Shown one piece after another: positions 7,323 through 15,623 of a stretch of DNA of 64,000 bases. Position numbers and translations under genes: made by a program. The notes below the pieces were generated by a model, which made no database searches, was not told the origin of the DNA, and saw only the letters and a program-made list of their open reading frames with translations. Source of the stretch: Herbidospora sakaeratensis (lineage in GTDB: Bacteria; Actinomycetota; Actinomycetes; Streptosporangiales; Streptosporangiaceae); NCBI RefSeq assembly GCF_001570525.1, contig NZ_BBXC01000007.1:227085-291084 (forward strand). Direction: 5' to 3'. Every line of letters starts with the position of its first letter. The stretch's first letter is position 1.

Positions 7323-8375
7323 ATGACGCTCACGCACCCCGAGGGCACCGTCTACGGCCAGATGGGCGACGCCACCGTCCCGCTCCGCTTCACCGACCTG
7401 TCGGCCGAGTACCAGGTGCTCAGGGACCGGGCGGTGGCGCTCGACCTGAGCGGGCACACGCTGATCGAGATCGGCGGCCCCGGCGCGGTGGACTTCGCGC
7501 AGCGGGTGCTGGCCCGCGACGTCGAGTACCTGACCTCCGAGCGCTGCATGATGAGCCTGGTCCTCGACGACGACGGACGGGTCGTCGACCAGGTCCTGGC
7601 GTTCGGCCGGGAGGACGGGCTGCTGCTGGAGAGCTCGGTCGGCGCGGGCGCCCGCCTGCTGGAGCACCTGCGGGCCGTCGCCGACGAGGACGTGGAGATC
7701 GTCGACCGGTCGGCCGACCTGACCGTGATCGGTCTGGAGGGCCCCTACGCCTGGGGCGTGGTCGGCCGCCTGATCGACGGAGAGCTGGCCTCGTTGCCCT
7801 TCGAGGCGGTGTCGGACACCGTGTGGAACGACGTCGAGATCGTCTTCGCCCGGACCGGGTTCACCGGCGAGTACGGCTACCAGATGATCGTGCCGATCGA
7901 GTCGGCCGCCGACCTGTGGAACGCCACCCTGGAGCACGTCACCCCCTCCGGGCAGGAGGCGCTGGAACTGGCCATGCTCGAGGTGCGCCAGCCCATTCCC
8001 CGCCTGGAGACCACCGGCGACGTCACCGTGATCGAGATCGGCGCCAACTGGCTCGTCGACGTCACCAAGGACGAGTTCGTCGGCAAGGAGGCCGTGCTCG
8101 CGGCGTTCGAGTCGCGGCAGGGCCGCCGGACCGTCGGCTTCTCCGGCGGCGACACCGTGCCCGAGCCGGGCGCGCGTGTGCTGGCCGGCGGCGAGGACGT
8201 CGGCGAGGTGGTGTTCGCGGTGCGCAGCGTCGGCCTCGGCACGACCCTCGGCCTGGCCAGGGTGGAGGCCGGGCTGGCCGCCGCCGGTCTGGAGCTCACC
8301 GTGGAAGGCGCCGACGTGACGACGCTGACCAGCCCTTACATCGTGCCCAAGAGCTGGAGCATTCCGATCATCTGA
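7323..8375 (+). CDS. GcvT-like (aminomethyltransferase/folate-binding) protein
   Basis: 350 residues of the glycine-cleavage T-protein superfamily. Recognisable features are an N-terminal segment like EYQVLRDRAVALDLS, the folate-site motif RTGFTGEYGYQ, a segment equivalent to the family's LRLE helix (LELAMLEVRQ), and a C-terminal beta-barrel-like part (VGKEAVLAAFESRQGRRTVGF, then VFAVRSVGLGTTLGLARV). There is no P-, H- or L-protein nearby, so it is not glycine cleavage. Enclosed between the FabZ-like and KS-CLF genes, it is expected to act on the pathway, perhaps as a folate-dependent one-carbon transfer, demethylation or cyclisation step; the reaction is unknown. Ribosome site AGGAAAGGTG upstream of ATG 7323. 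Confidence 0.85.
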   Translation: MTLTHPEGTVYGQMGDATVPLRFTDLSAEYQVLRDRAVALDLSGHTLIEIGGPGAVDFAQRVLARDVEYLTSERCMMSLVLDDDGRVVDQVLAFGREDGLLLESSVGAGARLLEHLRAVADEDVEIVDRSADLTVIGLEGPYAWGVVGRLIDGELASLPFEAVSDTVWNDVEIVFARTGFTGEYGYQMIVPIESAADLWNATLEHVTPSGQEALELAMLEVRQPIPRLETTGDVTVIEIGANWLVDVTKDEFVGKEAVLAAFESRQGRRTVGFSGGDTVPEPGARVLAGGEDVGEVVFAVRSVGLGTTLGLARVEAGLAAAGLELTVEGADVTTLTSPYIVPKSWSIPII

Positions 8376-8403
8376 TCGGTTCCGCCAGGTAAGGAGATCC
8401 AGA

Positions 8404-10644
8404 ATGGCGCTGCGGCCCGTCGTCGTCACCGGCCTGGGAGTCATCTGTGCCATCGGCCGGAACCCAGAGGAGTTCTGGCACCGGCTCACCACGGGGCAGG
8501 GCGGCCTCACCCCCGTCCAGGACCCGGCCTTTGAGGTCTTCGAGGCCCGGTACGCCGGACAGGTCCCGGACGCGTGGGTCACCGGGCAGCTGCCCGAGGC
8601 CGACACCGCCCTCGACCGCACCGCCGCGCTCGCCCTGATCGCCGCCCGCCAGGCGATCGTCCAGGCGGGGCTGACCGGTGTCGACCCCGCCCGGTTCGGG
8701 ATGATCCTCGGCAAGTGCCAGGCCACCCCGGACGCGGCCGGCCACTACCAGCCCATGCACCACACCCAGGACGTGATCGCCGACCGGCTGGGCATGCGCG
8801 GCCCCCGCATCCTGGTGTCCACCGCCTGCGCGGCCGGCGGCAACGCGGTCGGGCTGGCCAAGGACAAGATCCTCTCCGGGGAGGCCGACGCCGTCCTGGC
8901 CGGCGGCGTCGACCCGCTGCTGTTCGGCACCTACGCCGGCTTCGCCGGCCTCAAGGCCCTGAGCACCGGCCCGTGCCGGCCCTACAGCCACTCCGACGGA
9001 CTGAACCTCGGCGAAGGAGCGGCGTTCCTGCTGCTGGAGCCGCTCGACCTGGCGCTGGCCCGGGGCGCGGTCCCGCTGGCCGAGGTCGCCGGGTACGGCC
9101 TGTCGGCCGACGCCTACCACGCCACCGCCCCCGACCCCACCGGCCGGGGCGGGGTGTCCGCGATGCGGCGGGCGCTCGCCGACGCCGGCCTGACCACCGA
9201 CGACGTCGGCTACGTCAGCGGGCACGGCACCGGCACCCCGGCCAACGACGCGATGGAGGCCAAGGTCATGCGCACGGTCTTCGGGCCGCGCGCCGGGCAG
9301 GTGCCGACCAGCAGCATCAAGTCGTTCGTCGGCCACACCCTGGGCGCTGCCGGGGCGGTCGAGGCGGTCGCCGCCGTGCTCGCCCTGCGCGACGGCCTCG
9401 CGCCGCCCACGATCGGCTTCGCCCCCGATGCGGTGCCGGGCGACCTCGACTTCGTGCCGAACGTCGCCCGCGAGTTGTCGACCGACACGGTCGTCTCCAA
9501 CAACTACGCGTTCGGCGGCAACAACGTCTCGCTGGTCCTCACCACGCCGGGGGCCGGCCGGGAGTACCCGGAGCCGGCCCCCCGAGAGGCCGTGATCACC
9601 GGGCTCGGGCCGGTCAGCGGGCTCGGGGCGGGCGTGGCCGAGATCACCGAGGCCATCCTGACCGGCCGCCGGGCGCCCGGCGAGCGGCCCTCCCTGGAGG
9701 GCCGGACGTTCGCGCCCCGCTCGCTCTGGCGGCACATGAACCACCTGTCCAGGATGGCCATCGCGGCCGCCCGGCTGAGCTGGGAGGACGCCGGGCTGAA
9801 GTTGCCCAGGAAGGAACTCGACGACGTCGGGCTGGTGTTCGCCACCGGCGCCGGGTCGGCCGAGAGCACCGGCGGCTTCGACGACAGCATCGCGGCCAAC
9901 CCGAACAAGCCGGCCGTGCTCAGCTTCTCCAACGTGGTGCTGAACGCCACCGGCGGCGCGGTCTGCCAGACCCTCGGGCTGCGCGGGCCGACCACGACGA
10001 TCTGCAACGGCGGGGCGTCGGCGTCGATCGCGCTCGACTGCGCGGTGGAGATGATCAAGGCGGGCAAGGCCGAGGTGGTCCTGGTGGTGGCCGCCGACGA
10101 GCACGTCGGCCTGACGCCGCGGGACACGCCGGTGTCGCCGTACGACCGGGACTCGGGACGGGTGCCCGGGTCGGCGGCGGTCGCGTTCGTGGTGGAGGCG
10201 GCCGGCCACTGCGCGGCGCGGGGCGGCACCCCGTACGCGCGGGTGCTGGGCACCAGCCACGTCAGCGGGCCCTTCGACGGGCTCACCGGCCTCGCCGGGC
10301 TCACCGAACCGTTCGACCTGGTGGTCGGCGCGGCCACCGGCGGCGGCGACGACGCCGAGGAGGCCGCCTCGGTGCTGGCCGCGCTGCCCGGCGTGCCGCT
10401 GACCGCCTCGGCCGGGCTCACCGGCGACTGCCAGGCCGCGACCGGCGCCCTGAACATCGTGCTGGCCGCCCTCGCGATCAGGGACGGGGTCGCGCCCGCC
10501 CTGGCCGGGATGACCACGCCGGCGGCGGGCACACGCGCCGACTACGTGACCGAACCGGAGTTGCCGGAGCCGGCCCGGCGGGCGCTGGTGCTCAGCTCCG
10601 CGCCCGGCTCGGTGCGCGGCGCCGTCGTGCTGGGGGCGGCATGA
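8404..10644 (+). CDS. fused ketosynthase - chain-length-factor-like protein
   Basis: 746 residues that read as two complete thiolase-fold halves. Half 1 (about 1-385) is a KS: active Cys142 in VSTACAAGGN, His in SGHGTGTPAND, His in FVGHTLGAAGA, C-terminal YAFGGNNVSLVL. A short linker (GAGREYPEPAPRE) leads to half 2 (about 395-746), which starts again with AVITGLGPVSGLGAG. In half 2 the nucleophile position falls in ICNGGASAS (no Cys at the aligned site by my alignment) and both His motifs are gone (GAATGGGDD, SAGLTGDCQ), which is the hallmark of a chain-length factor. Type II systems normally make KS and CLF as two proteins. Neighbours (ACP, KR, DH) indicate a highly reducing polyene-type minimal PKS. 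Ribosome site AAGGAGATCC. Its stop overlaps the nitroreductase start. Confidence 0.88.
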   Translation: MALRPVVVTGLGVICAIGRNPEEFWHRLTTGQGGLTPVQDPAFEVFEARYAGQVPDAWVTGQLPEADTALDRTAALALIAARQAIVQAGLTGVDPARFGMILGKCQATPDAAGHYQPMHHTQDVIADRLGMRGPRILVSTACAAGGNAVGLAKDKILSGEADAVLAGGVDPLLFGTYAGFAGLKALSTGPCRPYSHSDGLNLGEGAAFLLLEPLDLALARGAVPLAEVAGYGLSADAYHATAPDPTGRGGVSAMRRALADAGLTTDDVGYVSGHGTGTPANDAMEAKVMRTVFGPRAGQVPTSSIKSFVGHTLGAAGAVEAVAAVLALRDGLAPPTIGFAPDAVPGDLDFVPNVARELSTDTVVSNNYAFGGNNVSLVLTTPGAGREYPEPAPREAVITGLGPVSGLGAGVAEITEAILTGRRAPGERPSLEGRTFAPRSLWRHMNHLSRMAIAAARLSWEDAGLKLPRKELDDVGLVFATGAGSAESTGGFDDSIAANPNKPAVLSFSNVVLNATGGAVCQTLGLRGPTTTICNGGASASIALDCAVEMIKAGKAEVVLVVAADEHVGLTPRDTPVSPYDRDSGRVPGSAAVAFVVEAAGHCAARGGTPYARVLGTSHVSGPFDGLTGLAGLTEPFDLVVGAATGGGDDAEEAASVLAALPGVPLTASAGLTGDCQAATGALNIVLAALAIRDGVAPALAGMTTPAAGTRADYVTEPELPEPARRALVLSSAPGSVRGAVVLGAA

Positions 10645-11363
10645 CCCCCTTCGAGGTGAGCGAGACCGACCGGCTGCTGACCACGACCCGGTCCGTACGC
10701 CGCCGCCTGGACCTCGACCGGCCGGTGCCCCGGGAGATCGTCGAGGAGGCCCTGGAGATCGCCGTCCAGGCGCCCACCGCGAACAACCACCAGAACTGGC
10801 GCTGGCTGGTGATCAGCGATCCCGCCGTCAAGGAGAAGATCGCCGAGATGACGCGGGCGTCGTGGTTGTTCCACCGCAACGACGTGTGGACCAACGCGGG
10901 GCGGCGGCGGAACACCGCGCAGGCCCGCCGCAACAACGAGTCGGTGATCGCGCTGGACGAGACGATCGCGCGGGTGCCGATCCTGGTCATCCCGTGCGTG
11001 CTCGGCCGCCCTCCGGACATGGAGGCGATCGACGCCGCCTGGCGGGAGCGCATGTCGACCAAGCCGCCGGAGGACCCGGGCCACCACGTCCGGCTCGGCC
11101 CGATGCGGGCCAGCATCTTCTACGGCTCGATCTTCCCCGCCATCTGGTCCTTCCAGCTGGCGCTGCGCAGCCGCGGCCTCGGCAGCACGATCACCTGCAT
11201 GCACGTCCCGCACGAGCGGCAGGTCGGTGAACTGCTGGGCATCCCGACCGGGGTGACGCAGGTCTGCATGATCCCGGTCGCCTACACGGTGGGCACCGAC
11301 TTCCGCCCGGCGGACCGGGTCGGCGCGAAGGAACGCACGTACTGGGAGAGGTGGGAGGCATGA
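10641..11363 (+). CDS. nitroreductase-family FMN oxidoreductase
   Basis: About 240 residues of the FMN/NAD(P)H nitroreductase fold. The N-terminal FMN-phosphate motif TTRSVRRRLDLDRPVP is followed by APTANNHQNWRWLVI, and the C-terminal part FQLALRSRGLGSTITC and ELLGIPTGVTQV is typical. These enzymes reduce nitro groups, quinones or activated enes, or dehydrogenate (as in some tailoring oxidations). The start ATG 10641 overlaps the KS-CLF stop, and the end overlaps the next flavoprotein, so it belongs to the same transcript. Probable role: redox tailoring of the type II chain or of its aromatised product. Substrate unknown. Confidence 0.88.
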   Translation: MTPFEVSETDRLLTTTRSVRRRLDLDRPVPREIVEEALEIAVQAPTANNHQNWRWLVISDPAVKEKIAEMTRASWLFHRNDVWTNAGRRRNTAQARRNNESVIALDETIARVPILVIPCVLGRPPDMEAIDAAWRERMSTKPPEDPGHHVRLGPMRASIFYGSIFPAIWSFQLALRSRGLGSTITCMHVPHERQVGELLGIPTGVTQVCMIPVAYTVGTDFRPADRVGAKERTYWERWEA

Positions 11364-12589
11364 CCGATGTCGTGATCGTCGGAGGCGGCATCGCGGGCGC
11401 GTCGGCGGCCTGCCGGTTGTCGGCCGGTGGGCTGGAGGTCGTGCTCCTGGAGAAGCAGCAGGCCTACCACGACCTGGTCCGCGGCGAGTGGCTGGCCCCC
11501 TGGGGCATCCGCGAGGCGCAACGGCTCGGCGTCTACGACTGCTTCGGCGCGGGCGGCGCCTGGGAGATCCGGGAGTGGATGACCTGGGACGAGGCGGTCG
11601 AGGACGACGAGGTGGAGGCCGTCGACATGACCGGGTTCATCCCCGGCGTCGGCGGCCCGATGTCGTTCCCGCACCACGCCGTGTGCGAGCTGATGGCCGC
11701 CCAGGCCGTGGGTTCGGGCGCCCGCCTGGTGATGGACGCCTCCCGCATCCAGGTCACCGCCGGACCGCAGCCCGTCGTCACCTACCGGACCCCCGAGGGG
11801 CGGCACGAGATCCGCCCGAGGATGGTGCTCGGCGCGACCGGCCGGGGCTGCACCGTCGGGCGGCAGATCGGCGTCACCATGCGCAACTCCATGCACCACT
11901 GGGGCGGCGGCATGATGGTCGAGGGCCTGGACGCCTGGCCGGCCGACGTGCAGGCCATGGGCACCGAGGGCGACGTGATGTTCATGGTCTTCCCGCAGGG
12001 GTACGGCCGCGCCCGCCTCTACCTGAACTTCCCCGCCGAGAACAAGCTGCGCTACCGCGGCGAGGGCGGCGTCGAACGGTTCCTGGCCGCCTTCGAGCTC
12101 GACTGCCTGCCCGACCGGGGCAAGGCCGTCACCGAGGCCGTCCCGGCCGGGCCGCTGTCGGTGTGGCCGTCGGTGTCGAGCGTGCCCGAGGGGCCGCCGC
12201 TGGCCGAGGGCGTGGTGCTCATCGGCGACGAGGCCGGCAACGCCGACACCGTGCTCGGCACCGGGCTCTCCTGCGCGATGCGCGACTCCCGGACCGTCTG
12301 CGACATCCTGCTCGGCTCCGCCGACTGGTCGCCGGCGGCGTTCGAGCCGTACGTGCGGGAGCGCGAGTTCCGGCTCGACCGGCTCGCGTTCGGCGCCGAC
12401 ATCGTCAGCCGGCTGCACGTGGAGTTCGGCGAGGAGGCGGTGGAACGCCGCCGGCGGGCCCGCCGGTTGATGGCCAAGAACTTCGCCGCCCAGGTCACCG
12501 GCCTGCTGAACATGGTGGCCCCCGAGGATGTGCCCGAATTCGGCTTCAGCGAGTTCTTCGCGGAACGGTTGTTCAGGGAGACGGCATGA
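11360..12589 (+). CDS. FAD-dependent oxidoreductase / monooxygenase
   Basis: About 409 residues from ATG 11360 (overlapping the previous stop). N-terminal dinucleotide motif VVIVGGGIAGASAA and an acidic ribose-binding end (VVLLEKQ). The second FAD motif is VVLIGDEAGNADTVLGTGLS followed by CAMRDSRTV, as in UbiH/geranylgeranyl-reductase/halogenase-type group A flavoproteins. The WxWxIP motif of flavin halogenases is not visible, so I favour monooxygenase or epoxidase over halogenase. An epoxide-hydrolase-like gene follows directly, which fits an epoxidation-hydrolysis pair (inference). Soluble, no signal peptide. Confidence 0.85.
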   Translation: MTDVVIVGGGIAGASAACRLSAGGLEVVLLEKQQAYHDLVRGEWLAPWGIREAQRLGVYDCFGAGGAWEIREWMTWDEAVEDDEVEAVDMTGFIPGVGGPMSFPHHAVCELMAAQAVGSGARLVMDASRIQVTAGPQPVVTYRTPEGRHEIRPRMVLGATGRGCTVGRQIGVTMRNSMHHWGGGMMVEGLDAWPADVQAMGTEGDVMFMVFPQGYGRARLYLNFPAENKLRYRGEGGVERFLAAFELDCLPDRGKAVTEAVPAGPLSVWPSVSSVPEGPPLAEGVVLIGDEAGNADTVLGTGLSCAMRDSRTVCDILLGSADWSPAAFEPYVREREFRLDRLAFGADIVSRLHVEFGEEAVERRRRARRLMAKNFAAQVTGLLNMVAPEDVPEFGFSEFFAERLFRETA

Positions 12590-13455
12590 CTGAGAAGAAA
12601 GTGGTGCGCGTCAACGACGTCGACATCGCCTACGTGGACGAGGGCGAGGGCGACCCCGTCATCCTGCTGCACGGCTACCCCGACTCCTCCCACCTGTGGC
12701 GGCACCAGATCCCGGCGCTCGCCGAGGGCGGCTTCCGGGTGATCGCGCCCGACCTGCGCGGCTTCGGCGACTCCTCCAAGCCGCAGGAGGTCGAGGCGTA
12801 CGGCATGCAGACGATCGTCAACGACGTCGTCGCGCTCACCACCAGGCTCGGCATCCGCCGCCCCCACGTGGTCGGCCACGACTGGGGCGCCGCCATCGCC
12901 TGGATGTACGCGTTCCTGATGCCCCGCAGGATCGACCACCTGGCCGTGCTGTCGGTCGGCCACCCGGGGGTGTTCGCGCGGCCGTCGATCGAGCAGCGCG
13001 CGGCCTCCTGGTACATGCTGCTCTACCAGTTCCCCGGGGTCAGCGAGGAACTGCTGCGCCGCAACGGCTGGCGGTTGTTCAAGGAGATCATGGGCCGGGA
13101 CGGCGACCACGACCGCTACCTGCGCGACATGGCCAGGCCCGGCGCGCTGACCGCCGGCCTGAACTGGTACCGCGCGAACCGCTCGCCGGAGGCGGAGCTG
13201 CGGCCCGCCCGGCCGTTCCCGCCGGTCCTGGCCCCGACGCTGGGCGTCTGGGGCGCGGGCGACCAGGCGCTGCGCGAGGAGGGCATGCTCGGCTCGGCCA
13301 AGTTCGTGAAGGGCCCGTGGCGGTACGAGCGGGTCGAGGAGGCCGGCCACTGGATTCCGCTCGACGCCCCCGACGTGGTCAGCAAGCTGCTGCTCGGCTT
13401 CCTCGGCACGGAGGACTCGGCCCAGGCCGAACGACGCCCGCGCCGGCGGCTCTGA
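12586..13455 (+). CDS. alpha/beta hydrolase, epoxide-hydrolase-like
   Basis: About 289 residues. Oxyanion segment LLHGYPDSSHLWR, nucleophile elbow VVGHDWGAAIAW with Asp (about residue 99) instead of Ser, and catalytic His in EEAGHWIPLD. Asp nucleophiles with an HGxP motif define epoxide hydrolases and haloalkane dehalogenases. The start overlaps the stop of the upstream flavoprotein gene, and the pairing suggests it opens an epoxide made by that enzyme. The C-terminus is basic (ERRPRRRL). Stop and next start overlap as TGATG. Confidence 0.88.
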   Translation: MTEKKVVRVNDVDIAYVDEGEGDPVILLHGYPDSSHLWRHQIPALAEGGFRVIAPDLRGFGDSSKPQEVEAYGMQTIVNDVVALTTRLGIRRPHVVGHDWGAAIAWMYAFLMPRRIDHLAVLSVGHPGVFARPSIEQRAASWYMLLYQFPGVSEELLRRNGWRLFKEIMGRDGDHDRYLRDMARPGALTAGLNWYRANRSPEAELRPARPFPPVLAPTLGVWGAGDQALREEGMLGSAKFVKGPWRYERVEEAGHWIPLDAPDVVSKLLLGFLGTEDSAQAERRPRRRL

Positions 13456-14360
13456 TGCTCGGCTACCTGTTCCCCGGTCAGGGCACCGTCCGGGTCGGCA
13501 TGGGCGGCTGGTTGCGCCGCCGCCCGGTCGCCCGCGCCGTGCTCAACGAGGTCGACGAGCTGCTGGAGCGGCCGATCTCGGCGCTCTGCGTGCGCGGCCC
13601 GCTCGACCGGCTGGTGGCCACCGAGCACGCCCAGATCGCGGTGACCGCGTGCAACCTGGCGGCGCTGGCCGTGCTGCGGGAAGAGGGCTACGAGCCGGGC
13701 GTGGTGGCCGGGCACAGCGTCGGCGAGCTGACCGCGCTGCACGCCGCCGGGGTGCTCGGGCTCGCCGGCACGGTCCGCCTGGTGGAGACCCGGTCGCGGC
13801 TGATGTCGGAGGTCGGCGTGACCGGCGGCATGCGCGCGGTGATGGGCCTGCCGGTCGAGCGGGTCGAGGAGCTGGCCGCGCTGGCCGGGACCCCGGACGA
13901 GCCGCTCGTGGTCGGGCTGGAGAACGCGCCGGGGCACGTGGTCGTCTCCGGTGCGACGGCGGCGCTCGACCGGCTGACCGGCCTGGCCGTCGACGCCGCC
14001 AAGATCGTGTCGCTGGCGGTGGGCAACGCGTTCCACTCGCCGCTGATGGCCGCCGCCGTGCCGGGGTGGGCCGAGGCCGTCCGGGCCGCGCCGATGGCGC
14101 CACCCAGGGTGCCGGTCGTGCCCAACGTCACCGGCCGGCCCACCGAGGACCTCGACGTCATCAGGGATTCGCTGATCGCCCAGCTCACCGGCCGGGTGCG
14201 CTGGACGGACACCGTCACGGTGGTGGACGCGCTCGGGCCCGCCGTCGAGGTGGGCGACAGCAAGGTGCTGGCCGGGTTGTCCCGCCGGGCCGGCGCGCGC
14301 TGCCTGAGCATGGCCGACCCCGGCACCCTGCGCCGGCTGGCCAGGGAGCTGGCGGCATGA
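13455..14360 (+). CDS. free-standing malonyl-type acyltransferase
   Basis: About 301 residues of the FabD/MCAT fold: N-terminal LFPGQGTVRVGMG, nucleophile elbow AGHSVGELTA (Ser about 88), and catalytic His in NAFHSPLM (about 194). The AFHS motif fits malonyl specificity. The C-terminal VPNVTGRPTED is typical. Likely loads malonyl units onto the type II ACP at 6558; it could also serve the PCP at 25902 or edit chains. Overlaps both neighbours by one to four bases, so fully coupled to the operon. The type I genes have their own AT domains and do not need it. Confidence 0.9.
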   Translation: MLGYLFPGQGTVRVGMGGWLRRRPVARAVLNEVDELLERPISALCVRGPLDRLVATEHAQIAVTACNLAALAVLREEGYEPGVVAGHSVGELTALHAAGVLGLAGTVRLVETRSRLMSEVGVTGGMRAVMGLPVERVEELAALAGTPDEPLVVGLENAPGHVVVSGATAALDRLTGLAVDAAKIVSLAVGNAFHSPLMAAAVPGWAEAVRAAPMAPPRVPVVPNVTGRPTEDLDVIRDSLIAQLTGRVRWTDTVTVVDALGPAVEVGDSKVLAGLSRRAGARCLSMADPGTLRRLARELAA

Positions 14361-14773
14361 GCCGGTGGGGCAGCGCCATGGTCGCCTTCGCCGGGCTCAC
14401 CCGGCCGCAGGACCTGCTCGGCGGCATGCGGATCGAGGACGTCTACACCCCCGCCGAACGGCTGCGCTCCGGCGCGGGCCGGTCGCTCCAGCACTGGGCC
14501 GGCCGGCTGGCCGCCAAGCGCGCCGTCCTGCGCCTGCTCGACGTCCCGGCGACGGCCGAGCACCTGGCCCAGGTCGAGGTCCTGCCCCGGCCCACCGCGG
14601 CCTGCGCCCGCACCGCCGCCTGCAACGACGGCCATCCCCCTTCCGTCCGGCTCGGCCCCGACCTCGCCGCCCGGATCGACCAGCGCATCCGGCTCTCGCT
14701 CAGCCACACCTCCGGCCGGGCCCTGGCGATGGCCGTGGCGTCGGCCGGGCTCCCGGAAGACGAGGACACGTGA
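14357..14773 (+). CDS. AcpS-like protein A (diverged holo-ACP synthase fold)
   Basis: 138 residues that resemble the second half of AcpS-type phosphopantetheinyl transferases: HWAGRLAAKRAVLRLLD corresponds to the AAKEAxxKAL helix, then EVLPRP, SVRLGPDL and the C-terminal RLSLSHTSGRALAMAV. Two Mg-binding residues of the family are missing: there is no N-terminal GxDIV Asp, and the KE glutamate is Arg (AAKRAV). The N-terminus instead contains AFAGLTRPQDLLGG. The gene at 16406 shows the opposite pattern (has Asp and Glu, lacks SLSH). It may be a partner subunit, a degenerate enzyme or a carrier-binding protein. Assignment rests on short motifs. Confidence 0.6.
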   Translation: MSRWGSAMVAFAGLTRPQDLLGGMRIEDVYTPAERLRSGAGRSLQHWAGRLAAKRAVLRLLDVPATAEHLAQVEVLPRPTAACARTAACNDGHPPSVRLGPDLAARIDQRIRLSLSHTSGRALAMAVASAGLPEDEDT

Positions 14774-15612
14774 TGGACGCCAGGAAGATCGCCGAAGCGC
14801 ATCTGGAGGCGTGGCGGAACGCCGATCCCGCCGCCGTCGCCGCCACCGCCACGATGTTCCAGGACCCCGACACCGGCGGCTGGCTGAGCGGCGACGCGCT
14901 GGCCGCGCACGCGGCGTCCGTCCTGGAGCGGTTCAGGAATCCCCGCCTCCAGGTCGACCAGGTGACGGGGGACGCGGACGCGGTGACCGTCTGGTGGACC
15001 ATCGAAGCCGACCACCGCACCTCATATCTGGGCATTCCCGGCGTCGGCGGCGTCGTCAGGTTCGCCGGGACCGACCTCGTCACCGCCGAGGGACGGGTCA
15101 GGCGCTGCTTCGACCGGCTGGCCGTCGCCGAGGCGCTCGGGTGCCGGGCCGCCTTCGTCCCGGCCGCCGACGAACTGCACGAGTTCGGCGTCAGCGCGCG
15201 GGTGGCGAGCACCCGCACCGACCGGCCCGGCGCGTTCACCCTCACGTGGCTGGAGGTCCGCGACCCGGCGGAGGCCGCCGAGGTCGACCTGCTCAGCGTG
15301 GAGATCGTCAAGGGGCTGCGCGCCTCCAAGGGGTTCCTCGGGGTCGCCACCTTCGACGTCGGCGACCGCAAGTACACCCTCGCCGCCTTCGACCGGCCCG
15401 AGTCGGTGCGCGCCGTGCACGCCCGCCCGCACCAGCGGGCGGTGCGCCGGTTCTTCAAGGCCGGGCTCTGCGCCCGCGCCCTCACCAGCGTCCTGATCCC
15501 CGAGGTCGTCCGCGAGTACGCCCGCTGCGCCGACTGCGGCGCGGTGGTCAGGCCCGGCGACGGCGCGGCCTGCGGCTGCGGGTGGACGCCCGGCGACGTC
15601 CCCCTACTGTGA
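14773..15612 (+). CDS. SnoaL-like domain protein with C-terminal zinc-ribbon motif
   Basis: About 279 residues. Residues 1-120 look like a SnoaL/NTF2-like alpha+beta barrel (IAEAHLEAWRNADPAAVAAT start, WTIEADHRTSYLGIPG and FAGTDLVTAEGRVRRC later). Residues about 130-235 form a second alpha+beta segment, possibly dimeric-barrel-like (FTLTWLEVRDPAEAAEV, GFLGVATFDVGDRKYTLAAF). The tail carries CADCG and then CGCG, a plausible four-Cys zinc site. SnoaL-like proteins act as polyketide cyclases or hydroxylases; the second half and the zinc tail are unusual. Overlaps the previous gene by one base (TGATG). Reaction unknown. Confidence 0.7.
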   Translation: MDARKIAEAHLEAWRNADPAAVAATATMFQDPDTGGWLSGDALAAHAASVLERFRNPRLQVDQVTGDADAVTVWWTIEADHRTSYLGIPGVGGVVRFAGTDLVTAEGRVRRCFDRLAVAEALGCRAAFVPAADELHEFGVSARVASTRTDRPGAFTLTWLEVRDPAEAAEVDLLSVEIVKGLRASKGFLGVATFDVGDRKYTLAAFDRPESVRAVHARPHQRAVRRFFKAGLCARALTSVLIPEVVREYARCADCGAVVRPGDGAACGCGWTPGDVPLL

Positions 15613-15623
15613 CGGGAGCAACG

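Noticed and set aside
7323-8375. Glycine cleavage system locus
   Set aside because: No P-, H- or L-protein genes are nearby, and the gene is enclosed in a PKS operon.
11360-12589. Flavin-dependent halogenase
   Set aside because: The second GD box and overall fold fit group A flavoproteins, but I see no WxWxIP motif and no catalytic Lys context.
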